The position numbers were made by a program, and so were the translations under genes. Shown one piece after another: positions 45,701-54,810 of a DNA stretch of 64,000 nt. Position 1 is the stretch's first letter. Each line of letters opens with the position of its first letter. Where the stretch lies: assembly GCA_023053575.1 (NCBI GenBank), contig JAKZAP010000016.1:16820030-16884029 (forward strand). Reading direction: 5' to 3'. Source of the stretch: Branchinecta lynchi (lineage: Eukaryota; Arthropoda; Branchiopoda; Anostraca; Branchinectidae). The notes beneath the pieces are model-generated. The model was not told where the DNA came from and ran no database searches. It saw only the letters and a list, made by a program, of their open reading frames with translations.

Positions 45701-48700
45701 TGTAAAAAGTTTCTCCGAGTAAGGATGCAGTATTTGCTACTGGGAGTAATCTTATCTCTATTGGGATAAAACTATTCCGAATTAGGGATAATCTTATCTC
45801 AATAAAGACATGATTAATCCCAGTAGCAAATACTGCAAGATTGTTTTTTACAGTTTCGTACACATGCTCAGGGGCGTCACTAGCCTTTTACCTTGGGGGG
45901 GGGGGACGTCGGGTTTGTGCCGACGGACTAAAAAATGTGCCGACAAAACACGCCGTTGCCGCATTTCCCGCATTACATTTCCCGCCAGCACAGAATAGAA
46001 TCGGGGTAAAACTAACTGTAATGCATCAGTTGAGATTATTCCTTTGATGTAATTTCGTATTTTAAGTTCACATATTTGGCTTTTCATTTTAGTCTTCGCT
46101 AAAAAGCGAAGCTTCCAACGACTGTACGAAGAACAAGTTAAATTAAGCGCCGCATGCGAAATTTTTTTAATCTGCCTTTTTTTCCGGAAAAATTTAGGTA
46201 TACCTACCACACAAGTTCTAGCTTTTAACGTGTTTCAGCGAATTTCAATCCTAAAACGCCAAGCTAAATGAAACACTGTTCTTCTAAATAAAGAATACAA
46301 CAAAATGCGCCGCCGGCGAAATTTTGTGTGAACTAACTGTAACAACGCATCAGTTGAGGTTATTCCTTTGGTATAATTTCGTATTTTAAAGTTCACATAT
46401 TCGGCTTTTCATTTGAACTTTCGCTGGAAAGCGAAGCTTCCAACGACTGTACCAAGGCAAGTTAAACCAAGCGCAGCCGGCGAAATTTTTTTAATCTGTT
46501 TTTTTTTGCGGAAAATTCAGCTATAGTACCATGCAATTTCCGGCTTTTAACGTGTTTCAAACCCCAAGAATTTCTATCCTAAAAGGAAAACCAAATGATA
46601 CACCATTCTTCGAAATAGGGAATACTACAAAATGCGCCGCAGGCGAAATTTTGTGTAAAACTTACTGTAATGCATCAGTTGAGATTATTCCTTTGATGTA
46701 ATTTCGTATTTTAAGTTCACATATTTGGCTTTTCATTTTAGCCTTCGCTAAAAAGCGAAGCTTCCAACGACTGTACGAAGAACAAGTTAAATTAAGCGCC
46801 GCATGCGAAATTTTTTTAATCTGCCTTTTCTTCCGGAAAAATTTAGCTATACCTACCACACAAGTTCTAGCTTTTAACGTGTTTCAGCGAATTTCAATCC
46901 TAAAACGCCAAGCTAAATGAAACACTGTTCTTCTAAATAAAGAATACAACAAAATGCGCCGCAGGCGAAATTTTGTGTGAACTAACTGTAACAACGCATC
47001 AATTGAGGTTATTCCTTTGGTATAATTTCGTATTTTAAAGTTCACATATTCGGCTTTTCATTTGAACTTTCGCTGGAAAGCGAAGCTTCCAACGACTGTA
47101 CCAAGGCAAGTTAAACCAAGCGCAGCCGGCGAAATTTTTTTAATCTGTTTTTTTTTTGCGGAAAATTCAGCTATAGTACCATGCAATTTCCGGCTTTTAA
47201 CGTGTTTCAAACCCCAAGAATTTCTATCCTAAAAGGAAAACCAAATGATACACCATTCTTCGAAATAGGGAATACTACAAAATGCGCCGCAGGCGAAATT
47301 TTGTGTAAAACTTACTGTAATGCATCAGTTGACATTGGGCCTTTGATGTAAATACATATATTTAATTTCACATATTCGACTTTTCGTTTCAACTTTTGCT
47401 AAGAAGCGAAGCTTCCAACGACTGTACCCAGAACAAGTTGAACTAAGCAACGCCGGCGAATTTTTTTTTAATCTGTATTTTTCCGGAAAAGTTTGCGACC
47501 GACAAATGTTTGCAGAATTTGATTTCTTGCGTATAGGACACTCGGTGTGCGGACAAGAACACCGAGGCCCGACAAAAGCATTCAGAGTTCGATTTCTTCT
47601 GTGTTTTGCCCAAGATTGTAAAGAACTTTATTTTTTACGTGTATAGAGAAGCCGATGTACCGACGAGACTTGAACTTTCGGCATGCGCCCGATAAAAAGT
47701 AACAGAATTTGAATTTTTTTTTTTTTTTTTGTAAAAAGAACCCGATGTGCCGACGAGAGTACGGACGCCCGACAAAACCATCGAGCATTTGATTTGTTCT
47801 GTGTTTTGCTCGACTAGACTGTACAGAACTTGATACATACTTGTAAAAATAACCCCTTGTGCCAATGAAACTTAAACTTCCTGGGTGCGCCCGACAAAGT
47901 TTGCAAAATTTGATTTCTTACGTATAAGTAGAACCCGATCTGACGAGTCGAGTCGACCGACGCCCGACAAAAACATAATTTGTTTTTATTTCTTCTGGAT
48001 TCCTTCTGTATAAAAAGAATCCAATGTTTGCAGGATTTCATTTCTTGCGTATAAAAAAAAACCAATGTGCCGACGAGTAGACCGATGCCCGACAAAAACA
48101 TAATTTGTTTTTATTTCTTCTGGATTCCTTCTGTATAAAAAGAACCCGATGTGCCGACGAGAATACCGAGGCACGAAAAAAGCATGCAGAATTCGATTTC
48201 TTCAGTGTTTTGCCCGACAAACGTTTGCAGGATTTTATTCTTGCATATAAAAACACCCGATGTGCCGACGAATCGACCGATTCCTGATAAAAAGCATCCA
48301 AATATTATTTTTTTTGTGTTTGCCGGCGCTTCGCGCCAACTTTCTCAGGACCTTTAGGGATTGGAGTCCCCCCCATAGTGACGCCCCTGCACATGCTCAG
48401 TACTTCCCAAGTTCCTTAGCTCACAAGTTCCGACTCTTGGCAAGGGTCACAATACATAACGCACACACTATTTCAAAGCAGAATACGCTAACTAAAACAC
48501 AGTTGACAGAACATGCTACTGTCAGGAGCAGACTTTTATAGAAAAACGTTCCGACAAAAGATTTCGGTAGTCCCTTGCGAAATAAACAAGACCAAAGGTT
48601 TCGGATGGGATCCCCAAAATCCAATATTTCATCTAGACAATTGGGTCTCGTCTTCGCCAGATCCAGTCTTCGCCAGACTCCTCGAACATTTTTATCAGAA

Positions 48701-51340
48701 ACAGATTAGGGCCAAATAGCTAATCATCTCAGAAACCAAGTTCAGGTATGGATTCAGCATGTGCGTTTACCTCTATAAGTCGTATCTATTTAGACAAAAC
48801 TTCCAGCCTTACTTCTGCCAAGTTTCTCGTTTCGGCCGAATTACGGAACTACTAGTCTGGCAAAAAAAAAGAGCTAAAATACAAATTCAGCATCTCTTCT
48901 TCTCCTATATAGAACATCTAATCAACTTCAACTAAAAATTTAACTTACAACAAATTTTCCGGCTCCAGCCGGATTCCAGACGAACTATATGTCCCGGTAA
49001 AAAATGGGTGTGATATATGGATTCAGCATCTCTTCTTACCCCTAAATCAGATATCTAATCAACAACAAATAAAACTTTTACTTTTAACAAATTTTCCAGT
49101 TTTGGCCGGATTCCGGACGAACTACTTGTCCGGGTAGAACATGATTTTCATATAAGTGCTCAACATGTCTTCTAACCCCTAAATCGAGCAGCTAATCAAC
49201 ATCAAATAAATTTCAAATTTGTCGGTTTTTGCCGGATTCCGGACGAACTACTTGTCCGGCGAGAAAATGATTTTCATCATCTTATTCAGCATTTTTTCTT
49301 ACCCCATAATCGACTATCACATTAGCTATTTAGAAATATTTTGTTTGCCCTTTAATTTGACCCCCTCCCCCCTAAATGTAGGGCTGCAGAGCCCATCTAC
49401 AAACTCGACCTTTCCCTTGACCCAAATGATCCTCCCACCAGCTTTGACAAATTTTGCGATGTCGTAGGTATCCCTCCACTTACATTTTGGGATCCCAAAA
49501 AGATGTGCGAGTGGGGATCAGCTTAGAGTTGGACTTGGATTATTAGACTATTGTTTTCAAAGGCATTATATATATCAAATTCACTTGAAACTGAACATAT
49601 TCCATTTCAACGCTCCATGCCGATCGGACACTATGAGCGTGTTCCACACTTCTGACAATAGTTACTATTAGTTACTATTTCCGTTCCATCCTCACGAAAA
49701 GTTACTACGCTGACCGTATTTTAAAGTATAAGGGAAAATTAAGAGGGATTACATGTTCCTTGCCCGAAGTTTAACCAGAGGATTGACAGCCTGACGAGGA
49801 CCCTTGCCAAGAAGGGCCGAATTATCGCTGATGAAGATTCATAGCTCACGTATCCGTTGTAAAAATGGTTTGAATAAATGAAAATTAAGAGGTTTTAGAG
49901 AATTATTTTATTTTCAAATGTTTAAGGAATGAAGTTAAAGTTGATTGTTTAGAAAATGTATAAAATAAAATAAATATGGTTTAGGGGCAGATGGGAAGCT
50001 TTTATGTTTGTTTTTTAACTTTACAGTAGGATAAAGATTAAAGTAAATACAGTGGTTTTGCAATTATGGATTTTGGAGTTTAATTTTAGCTTATAGGGGG
50101 CTCTGTCTGGTGTTTTTTTTTTTTTTTATTTGTAGAAGTTATTTATGTGTCGAGGTGGTGATTAGCAGAAAAAGGTTTAAAATTGTATTAAAATAAGAAT
50201 CAATAAGTATTAAGATTGGTAAATTTAAATTAAAAAAATTAAATTAAATAGTTGAAATGGAGAAGTTAAAATTTAGTAAAGTTTAAAGTGTGTATGTTTG
50301 TTTAGAAAGAGTAGGTGACGTTAAAGAGATTAAGGAAATATTAACGTCGCCGAGTGGAGGAGGAGTCGTAGCCCAAAAAATAAATAATCAAAATGTTTGG
50401 AAAGATGCTACGCGGGTCTTAAAAAAAACAAAACAGACTCGTGCACTTGACCGGAAAGTTCATGAATAGGATAGAGAAGCTTCCACTTTTTAAATTGAAG
50501 GGTTATGCAAAACTATCATCATTAGGTACGTTTGCAGTTATTTTTCTCCCGATGGAAAATAATTACGCATCTGTCGATGATCCTTAGAGAACTTAAAAGA
50601 ACTAGACTTCATGGTTACTCTGAACTAGAATATGTAAGATTGTGCAGAACAAGTTTTGTGTGATAATAAGATGGCTATTCGTTACGAATAAAGATTCTGG
50701 GACTTTTGCTAATGAAGCTCGAATCCCACTTTAAGGAATATGGTCCAGTTCCTCAGAAAATCTATTTCAGGATTACAGGTATACTATTTCAACAGTGCCC
50801 ATGCCCCAGATTGTGCACTGTGTCTGAAAACAAGGTGAAATGTAAGAACTCGAGACCTTAGCCTCGTTTTTGTTGCATGCTGCAGGTCCACTTCTCGGCC
50901 GATTCCGGACTGATTCTTTCTACATGCGTTTTTGCACTGCAGCGCTTCTCGAGAATAACGGACTTGCTCCCCGACCAAGTCCCTGCTTCCCTGCAAGGTG
51001 CTGCAGAGCTGCCGCTTCAACCAAGAAGAAAGAAGAAAGTGAATCCAAAAACGCATATTATGCAAAAGCAAAGAAGTGCTGCAGCAGCGCTACGGCAGCG
51101 CTATTGCAACAAAAATGAGGCTCTTGAATGCCTTCAGTTATTCTTTTCTTCTAGGATGACATCGGTGCTCCGCTTATGATCGAGTCGGAAGGCCAGACTT
51201 ACGTTTTTGGCATTTTATCTCGCGCCGATCCATGTGATGCTAACGAAGAAATCAAAGAAACAGCTGCTCTATTCGAGAGAGTTTCGCATCATTACGACTG
51301 GATTGAGGAAACCAGGAAAAAGATTGAGGGAGCTCAGTAA
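27668..51340 (+). CDS. Serine protease homologue gene (catalytically dead, eight exons, complete)
   Basis: Whole-gene entry. Exons 27668-27728, 28051-28338, 29442-29577, 30702-30859, 33602-33697, 39437-39469, 39545-39681, 51155-51340. They sum to 1095 nt, giving 364 residues and a stop, with every junction in phase. Order: signal peptide, low-complexity linker, CGRP Cys, degenerate activation site, then a trypsin fold. His is replaced by Glu153 (TTAEC), Asp200 is kept (KDNVAL), and Ser is replaced by Ile306 (DDIGAPL). The S1-pocket Asp usually seen just before ACQ is missing (GRACQ). The structural Cys pairs remain, so the fold should be kept without hydrolysis. Homologues of this kind often act as cofactors or regulators of active CLIP proteases. 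No CLIP domain is seen. The final intron is about 11.5 kb. Confidence 0.83.
28051..28338 (+). CDS. SPH exon 2: linker and degenerate activation site
   Basis: The acceptor is TTTTTCTTGTAG. The exon starts VFQVPEWRSDEPG, then a Ser/Gln/Arg-rich stretch (SRSQRPQSQRRSS) and an acidic segment (EIFEEELANV). It ends VCGRPGEASKSIGGEISPEG. CGRP is the usual interchain Cys. The normal R-IVGG is replaced by K-SIGG, so canonical zymogen activation is doubtful. It is 288 nt, phase 1 to phase 1, donor GAAG/GTATGG. Confidence 0.8.
28339..29441. other. SPH intron 2
   Basis: Contains the AGTTGCG TIR element (28872-29262). The rest is not recognised. Confidence 0.5.
28872..29262. mobile_element. AGTTGCG TIR element, copy 2, 3-bp TSD ACT
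   Basis: Ends AGTTGCGTTTTTTTTCCGAA and ATCAAAAACGCAACT, flanked by ACT on both sides. The interior carries GAATTCTCC and GGAGAATTC repeats unrelated to copy 1. Confidence 0.72.
29442..29577 (+). CDS. SPH exon 3: His-exon equivalent with His replaced by Glu
   Basis: It encodes KYPWVAALVYFDENN, then LSCSGVLISRDLVLTTAEC. The family motif TAAHC reads TAEC in register, so the catalytic His is Glu153 while the disulphide Cys stay. It is 136 nt, phase 1 to 2, as in the minus-strand paralogue. Acceptor TTTCTTTGTTAG, donor ACC/GTAAGC. Confidence 0.87.
29936..30224 (+). mobile_element. TAGTAG MITE copy 2
   Basis: Ends CCCAATGAAAAATTTGTAGC and AAATTTCATAGGG form imperfect TIRs. The interior is rich in GTAGTAGTA and CTACTA. 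Confidence 0.78.
30702..30859 (+). CDS. SPH exon 4: Asp-exon equivalent
   Basis: It encodes DEIRVGTTRLDKNKKGG and QLKDNVALIILEDNVEF. The Asp of the triad is kept as Asp200 in KDNVAL. The acceptor CAATCTTTCAG and donor AATG/GTGAGA give 158 nt, phase 2 to 1. Confidence 0.83.
31776..33116 (+). mobile_element. GGCACTTG-hairpin element C (degenerate)
   Basis: Starts near GGAGCTACGGGTTCATATGG; ends with a doubled GATCGCTATATGGCAC. Interior units are related to the others. Confidence 0.6.
33602..33697 (+). CDS. SPH exon 5: QPICIP segment
   Basis: It encodes AEVQPICIPGPQNARTPIVP and ends AAWKFSK. PICIP matches the PVCLP Cys of the paralogue and should pair with CGRP. Acceptor TGTATATTCAG, donor AAAAC/GTAAGT; 96 nt, phase 1 to 1. 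Confidence 0.8.
34154..36362 (-). mobile_element. GGCACTTG-hairpin element D (inverted)
   Basis: Hairpin TATGGCACTTGCCCTTCGGC at the left, GCCATATGAGCTCGTAGCTC then TTGTT at the right. Seven tandem units of about 280 bp fill it, with a (GTCGGTCT)n tract near 34212. Confidence 0.78.
34581..36311 (-). repeat. Tandem array of seven ~280-bp units
   Basis: The string CGAGATGAAACTTGG recurs at 34581, 34866, 35150, 35433, 35712, 35974 and 36255 (spacings 285, 284, 283, 279, 262, 281). Each unit holds two G-rich tracts. Confidence 0.9.
37290..37475 (-). repeat. Dispersed repeat shared with 53150-53335
   Basis: CCAGTCAAGCCCGAGGCCTACTAG split as CCAGTCAAGCCCGAGGCC and CTACTAGCCGA, with flanking sequence, is found inverted at 53150-53335. 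The latter runs on toward the LINE 3' end at 53500, so it may be LINE-derived. Confidence 0.6.
37523..37812 (-). mobile_element. TAGTAG MITE copy 3 (inverted)
   Basis: Starts CCCGATGAAAAATTTATCTC. Same interior as copy 2 on the opposite strand. The right TIR is lost after GGCTACAG. Confidence 0.78.
38200..38387 (+). mobile_element. LINE 3' end with (TTAC)n tail, copy 1
   Basis: CGCTTTTTCGAAATGGTTCG then AATAAATTACTTACTTACTT. Shared with 53500-53690 and 62595-62693. Confidence 0.65.
38629..39151. mobile_element. GTTTAACTGAA MITE, copy 3
   Basis: Starts GTTTAACTGAAAAGCCAACT, ends CCCTATTCTGTTAATCTTTA. Internal CAACGAAGTAACGCG matches the other copies. Confidence 0.58.
39437..39469 (+). CDS. 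SPH exon 6: 33-nt micro-exon
   Basis: It encodes PASGFESLSLS, equivalent to the AGWG strand of active proteases. The phases (1 to 1) fit both neighbours, but exon 5 also joins exon 7 in frame without it. Acceptor GTGTCACAG has a poor pyrimidine tract; donor AGTC/GTTACG is weak. Inclusion rests on homology to the fold. Confidence 0.5.
39545..39681 (+). CDS. SPH exon 7: cysteine-loop segment
   Basis: It encodes EGGELLRFQSDIVDGTRC, then NGRIDANEICVVFRSSAGRACQ split here as NGRIDANEIC and GRACQ. TRC and EIC correspond to the Cys168-Cys182 pair. GRACQ precedes the nucleophile loop but lacks the Asp usually found as GRDACQ. Acceptor TATTTTCAG, donor CAA/GTAAGT; 137 nt, ending in phase 0. Confidence 0.8.
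39728..40162 (+). mobile_element. AAAGGACACCTGAA TIR element, copy 2
   Basis: Same 435-445 bp sequence as 4874-5318 in inverted orientation. The left TIR is diverged (12 of 15), the right TIR is TTCAGGTGTCCCTTA. It lies just after SPH exon 7. Confidence 0.72.
40985..41242. mobile_element. ACTA-rich MITE, copy 2 (ends eroded)
   Basis: Closely matches 1735-1995, for example GTGTGGTAAGCAAATAGTTA, but both TIRs are lost. Confidence 0.65.
42100..43640 (-). pseudogene. Decayed non-LTR reverse transcriptase
   Basis: Read on the minus strand through several frameshifts and stops: SDICEFWKSNFESVFN, SNADSFRPTAIASNLFKV, FVDVRKAFDRVNQGSLLSVL, VENGVRQGGVLSVYLF and CFNNLSYADDLILLA. These are RT blocks in the right order, including the YADD active site. 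The 3' part lies toward 42100. Confidence 0.85.
44188..44503 (-). mobile_element. TAGTAG MITE copy 4 (inverted)
   Basis: Starts CCCAGATGAAAAATTTATC and ends GGCTACAAATTTTTCATCGG. Confidence 0.8.
44958..45291. mobile_element. CAGGGACCC MITE, copy 1, 7-bp TSD
   Basis: Ends CAGGGACCCATAAATTTCCT and AGGAAATTTATGGGTCCCTG. TSD GTAACAC (44951-44957, 45292-45298) is perfect. Confidence 0.82.
45696..45854. mobile_element. Short palindromic MITE
   Basis: Inverted arms carry GCAGTATTTGCTACTGGGA and TCCCAGTAGCAAATACTGC near the ends CATTGTAAAAAG and TTTTTTACAG. It sits 14 bp left of hAT-like element 1. Confidence 0.6.
45869..48389. mobile_element. hAT-like element 1, 8-bp TSD, tandem-repeat interior
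   Basis: Ends are CAGGGGCGTCACTA and TAGTGACGCCCCTG. It is flanked by a perfect 8-bp duplication CACATGCT (45861-45868 and 48390-48397). TIR and TSD length fit the hAT superfamily. The interior has about 325-bp units starting near 46013, 46335, 46664, 46988 and 47316 (GCGAAGCTTCCAACGACTGT core), with alternate units near-identical. From 47500 to 48300 it holds GTGCCGACGAG/CCCGACAAA units. No transposase frame, so non-autonomous. Confidence 0.85.
48586..49502 (-). mobile_element. GGGATCCC-bounded element C (inverted)
   Basis: Begins AACAAGACCAAAGGTTTCGG and ends TTACATTTTGGGATCCC. Four CCGGATTCCGGACGAACTA-type units. Confidence 0.65.
49635..49713. mobile_element. ACTA-rich MITE fragment
   Basis: GAGCGTGTTCCACACTTCTG followed by GTTACTATTAGTTACTATTT. 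One end only. Confidence 0.5.
49765..49862 (+). mobile_element. Penelope-like fragment with altered hammerhead-like core
   Basis: GACAGCCTGACGAGGACCC and AAGGGCCGAATTATCGC; the usual GAAA reads GAAT. Confidence 0.55.
49863..50430 (+). mobile_element. Non-LTR-like 3' end with A-rich tail
   Basis: Shares GACGTTAAAGAGATTAAGG-like and AAAGATGCTACGCGG sequence with 27225-27423. No protein frame. Confidence 0.5.
50860..51123. mobile_element. GAGCCTCG TIR MITE, copy 2 (inverted), abutting SPH exon 8
   Basis: Same TIRs and interior as 948-1221 in reverse orientation. The right end lies 31 bp before the terminal SPH exon, next to its acceptor and branch region. Confidence 0.8.
51155..51340 (+). CDS. 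SPH exon 8: terminal exon with DDIGAPL in place of GDSGGPL
   Basis: Acceptor TTCTTTTCTTCTAG. It starts DDIGAPLMIESEGQTYVFGI and continues LSRADPCDANEEIKETAALF. It ends with HHYDWIEETRKK and a TAA stop. The nucleophile Ser is Ile306. ADPC supplies the partner of GRACQ, and the YDWIEE helix is the usual C-terminus. A TIR element ends only 31 bp upstream of the exon. Confidence 0.87.
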   Translation, partial: DDIGAPLMIESEGQTYVFGILSRADPCDANEEIKETAALFERVSHHYDWIEETRKKIEGAQ

Positions 51341-51527
51341 ATTGTATGAAGAAACTCACAGAGAGTTCTGTCCATTCAAATGATCACTGCAATTTGAATT
51401 GTACATTATAAGGCTTTTGCTGGTTGCGTCGACTTCTTAAAATGTTCTTAAGTACGATAGCGTTATTTTAAGCGAAAACTTTTTTCAACCACCCACCACA
51501 TCATTATTTATTTTTCTGCTGATTTAA

Positions 51528-52083
51528 CCTCTACCCTTAAAGCGACACGACCGTGTCGCCTTAACACAATTCCGAGACACAATTGGGGGCCAAACACTTC
51601 TGGGTGTTTGTCGCGGAAATAAGATTGTGTGCCACACAGTTGAGCCACGAGTTGAAACTTGCGGAAACGCCGTTTTGACAATTTTTTTGGCGAAAATTTT
51701 AAATATCTAAAAATCAAAAGAAAATTCACGTAAAATCTCTGTAAATGGAACTCCAGGCTTATTTCCTTACCGTTATGTGCAAAAAGGGATCCTCAGTTTT
51801 AAGTCTATAGGCTTGGAAAAGAAGTTGACTTTATTGTTTGGACACTATTTTGCTGCTTAATTTGAATTTCCCACCAGAATCGAGCCACAAAATAGACAAT
51901 CACCTCGCCAGTTGTTTGTCGAATTTGAGCCACATAGCGAGCCACAAAAATCTTATTGGTCGCGGAAACAAAGTTGTGGGCCGCACACAACAACGCGGAA
52001 ACAGACTTTTCGAGACACAATCGACCCACAAACTGTTTGCGGGAGCGCGGGAAAACGCCATAGGCACTCATGAACGCAGAGGG
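51528..52083. mobile_element. Possible TTAA-flanked element
   Basis: TTAA on both sides, with CCTCTACCC at the left end and GCAGAGGG at the right. Repeated GAGCCACA and CGCGGAAA strings occur in both halves. TIRs are weak, so a piggyBac-type call is tentative. Confidence 0.3.
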
Positions 52084-53499
52084 TTAATGGAAAACACACT
52101 TCTCAGGTTTTAACCAAGTCAAGTCCTCATGGTAGCTTTTAAAACTGTGGCGTTCTTCTGTGACGTATTTTCAAAAATATTCGGTTAAGAAAGAAATTCT
52201 TGACACTGCTTCCCTTGGGCAGATAGCAGCTGATCCAAACACGGCAGTTTCTGTTTCCTTGCAAAAAAAAAGTTTCCGAAGTTCTGCGATGACAAATCGC
52301 TGTATTTACTCAGTTTTTATGTCTGTATAACAGTAAGCCATTTTACGTCATATGATTTCAGATACTCACAATTGGTCGATCCTGATTACGCCAAATTTTA
52401 TGCTTATCCATGCTCACTCCTGGTAGATCAATTGTGCCAAAATTAGAATTTAGTGACTGAAAATACAGAACTGGAATGGAGAGAAAGACGGAAAGATCAC
52501 AAGTAGTGGCATGGGTGCTTTAGTGCAGTATATGTCAAATTTAAGACATGGTTATTTATTTGATTAAGGTTGACGGTATCCTGAATACAAAGTGGTAAAA
52601 GACAACACCTAGATCCTACCTCGGTATTCAAGCTTCAAAGTGTTGTTTTCTAGAATGGCGAGATACACACATTCCTAAAGACAGTTTTAATTTGAGATGC
52701 TGAACCTTCGGTTAGTGTTGAAACGACTTATTCCCCATGGATAGTCTTTTCACAATTGAGCACCGCGCCCTCCCTTTTTAAGTTGCAGATCCCATCCATG
52801 CAAAACAATCGGAAATAGTATTGTTGGTGATGTTATTCAAGATCTCGAGTAATATATGACGGTTAAAAGATATTGCAGAGCTGGTGCATTGGAGCTGATC
52901 TGTGGTTCCTTTCGGGTATTTTGAACTGGAGTGCAGCAGCTTAGTGCCTGTGGTCATAAATTGGGTCGATCCATTCTTCCGGAAGCCATTAAGGCCCCAG
53001 CCTCTTATTTCGCAGTATTCAGCTAAAGCAAGAAGTGAAGCAGTTCAAACCCTCACAGGCTCTTACATTGTGTAACACTATTCAAGTGTTGTGGAGACAT
53101 CCCATTGTCCACTCTTGTACATGATTTTCCATACGAGTAAACTGATCTACGTTATGGTCCATCTCGGCTAGTAGGCCTCGGGCTTGACTGGATATGTCAA
53201 TTCCAGCTTTGCTAGGATGTGTCCGCCAGCTTGATTAGGGATGTCTGGATTGACTGCGGCTGAACAATAGTAAAAATTCCCTCACACTTTCCCTTGTCTC
53301 TTATGTCCGGTTACCTGACTGGTCCTGGGGTTATTGGGCACCGACGGTGTCAGAATGTATTCAGCCCACACCCCAGGAGCCTCATCTTCACTAAACCTTC
53401 CCTACCACTCGATCATCCTCTTAACAATGGTGTAAGAAGTGGGATTTGGATGTCTACTCCCACACTTTGGATGTTTCCTCATCGCTTTTGGATGTTTCC

Positions 53500-53692
53500 T
53501 CATCGCTTTCAGAAATCATGGACGACAGGGCCCAACCATCACACGACGTCGTCCACTGTTTCCTGACTGAAGATTAAAAATTAAGTGTCTTTTTCTGTGT
53601 TTGTATGTGTTTTGTTTACTTTCTTCATTTATTTCCGCCTTTTCGAAATGGCGGGTCATAAATAAATCACTTATTTACTTACTTACTTACAT
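53500..53692 (+). mobile_element. LINE 3' end with (TTAC)n tail, copy 2
   Basis: GTGTCTTTTTCTGTG, GCCTTTTCGAAATGGCGGGT and a tail of ACTT repeats. Confidence 0.65.
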
Positions 53693-54060
53693 TCGTCCTC
53701 TTAACAGAAAACAGAAGGGCTGCTGTGAATAACTAAACTAATCTAGCTTCTTTTCTTATCTCATGGGTAAGAAGTTCTTTCGTTGAATTTGAAGATCCAT
53801 GCAGGGGAATTCAGTTATCCTCAGATGATAGCAAAAAAATATAACGTACTTATTCTGATTTTCTTTTCTCGTTCCATTTGTCATCAAGAAACTAGGCAGT
53901 TTAGAAACGTTTCTGTGGTTGCAAATAGCGAGTCATCTTTTCATGAAGTTTCTAACTGCATTCTTCCCACTTGACTATGTCCAGGAATTGATTGATTCAT
54001 GTAGGCACTACTTGAACAACAAATAGAAGGTACGGGAAAGACCTGACCAAAGTAACACTA

Positions 54061-54440
54061 CACTGTCAGAAGTTTCATAACAGATTGCGCATAACACTTT
54101 CAAGAATAACACCTTTTCGCTTAGAAATAAAGTGTTATGACCAATTAATTTTATACTATTTCGTGCCTAGATCTCCAACAACACCTTCAATTGGTAAAAA
54201 TACTACACTGTCAGAAGTTACATAACGACAACAGAAGGATGCGCGGTTTCAACAGATAACAATTTGGGATGTTATCTGTTATGTTTCTTTCGTTCCCCTT
54301 AGTATTTTTACCAGTTCAAGGTATTGTTCGAGATCTAGGCTCGAAATAGTGTAAAATTGATCATAACACTTTATTTCTAAGTGAAAAGGTGTTATTCTTG
54401 AAAGTGTTATACGCTATCTGTCATGAAACTTCTGACAGTG
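54061..54440. mobile_element. TA-flanked near-palindromic MITE
   Basis: CACTGTCAGAAGTTTCAT and ATGAAACTTCTGACAGTG bound it, with TA on each side as in Tc1/mariner types. Arms of more than 100 bp share AAGTGTTAT and GGTGTTATTCTTGAAAGTG. A second copy of the end lies inside near 54212. Confidence 0.75.
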
Positions 54441-54552
54441 TAGGGAGTATAAAATAGAATAGAATAGTTATTTATTCGCTCAGACTTTCACGGTTACAAA
54501 ACCAAAATTTTATTATTAAGGGAAGAAAGTTTAAGCCTCAGTTCCTTATATT

Positions 54553-54810
54553 CAAACGATGTTTACAACGGATACGTCAGCTATGATTCTTCATCGGCGA
54601 TATTTCGGCCCTTCTTGGCAAGGGTCCTCGTCAGGCTGTCAATCCTCTGGTTCAAATTCGGGGAAGGTAACAAACTTTATTACAGGTTTGTTTCCTTCCC
54701 CGAAGTTGAACCAGAGGATTGACAGCCTAACGAGGACCCTTGCCAAGAAGGGCCGAAATGTTACCGATGAAGAATCATAGCTGGCGTATCCGTTGTAAAC
54801 ATCGTTTGAA
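54553..54810. mobile_element. Penelope-like fragment: inverted repeat with hammerhead-like cores
   Basis: Two arms of about 115 bp face each other across a 28-bp spacer. Both carry CCTTGCCAAGAAGGGCCGAA and GATTGACAGCC. The left arm (minus) keeps CTGACGAG and GAAA; the right arm has CTAACGAG. Confidence 0.6.

Larger units (their letters stand above)
39682..51154. other. SPH intron 7 (11.5 kb)
   Basis: Holds a TIR element, an ACTA MITE, an RT relic, TAGTAG and CAGGGACCC MITEs, a 2.5-kb hAT-like element, a GGGATCCC element, a hammerhead-like fragment, a LINE 3' end, and a MITE abutting the last exon. Confidence 0.6.
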
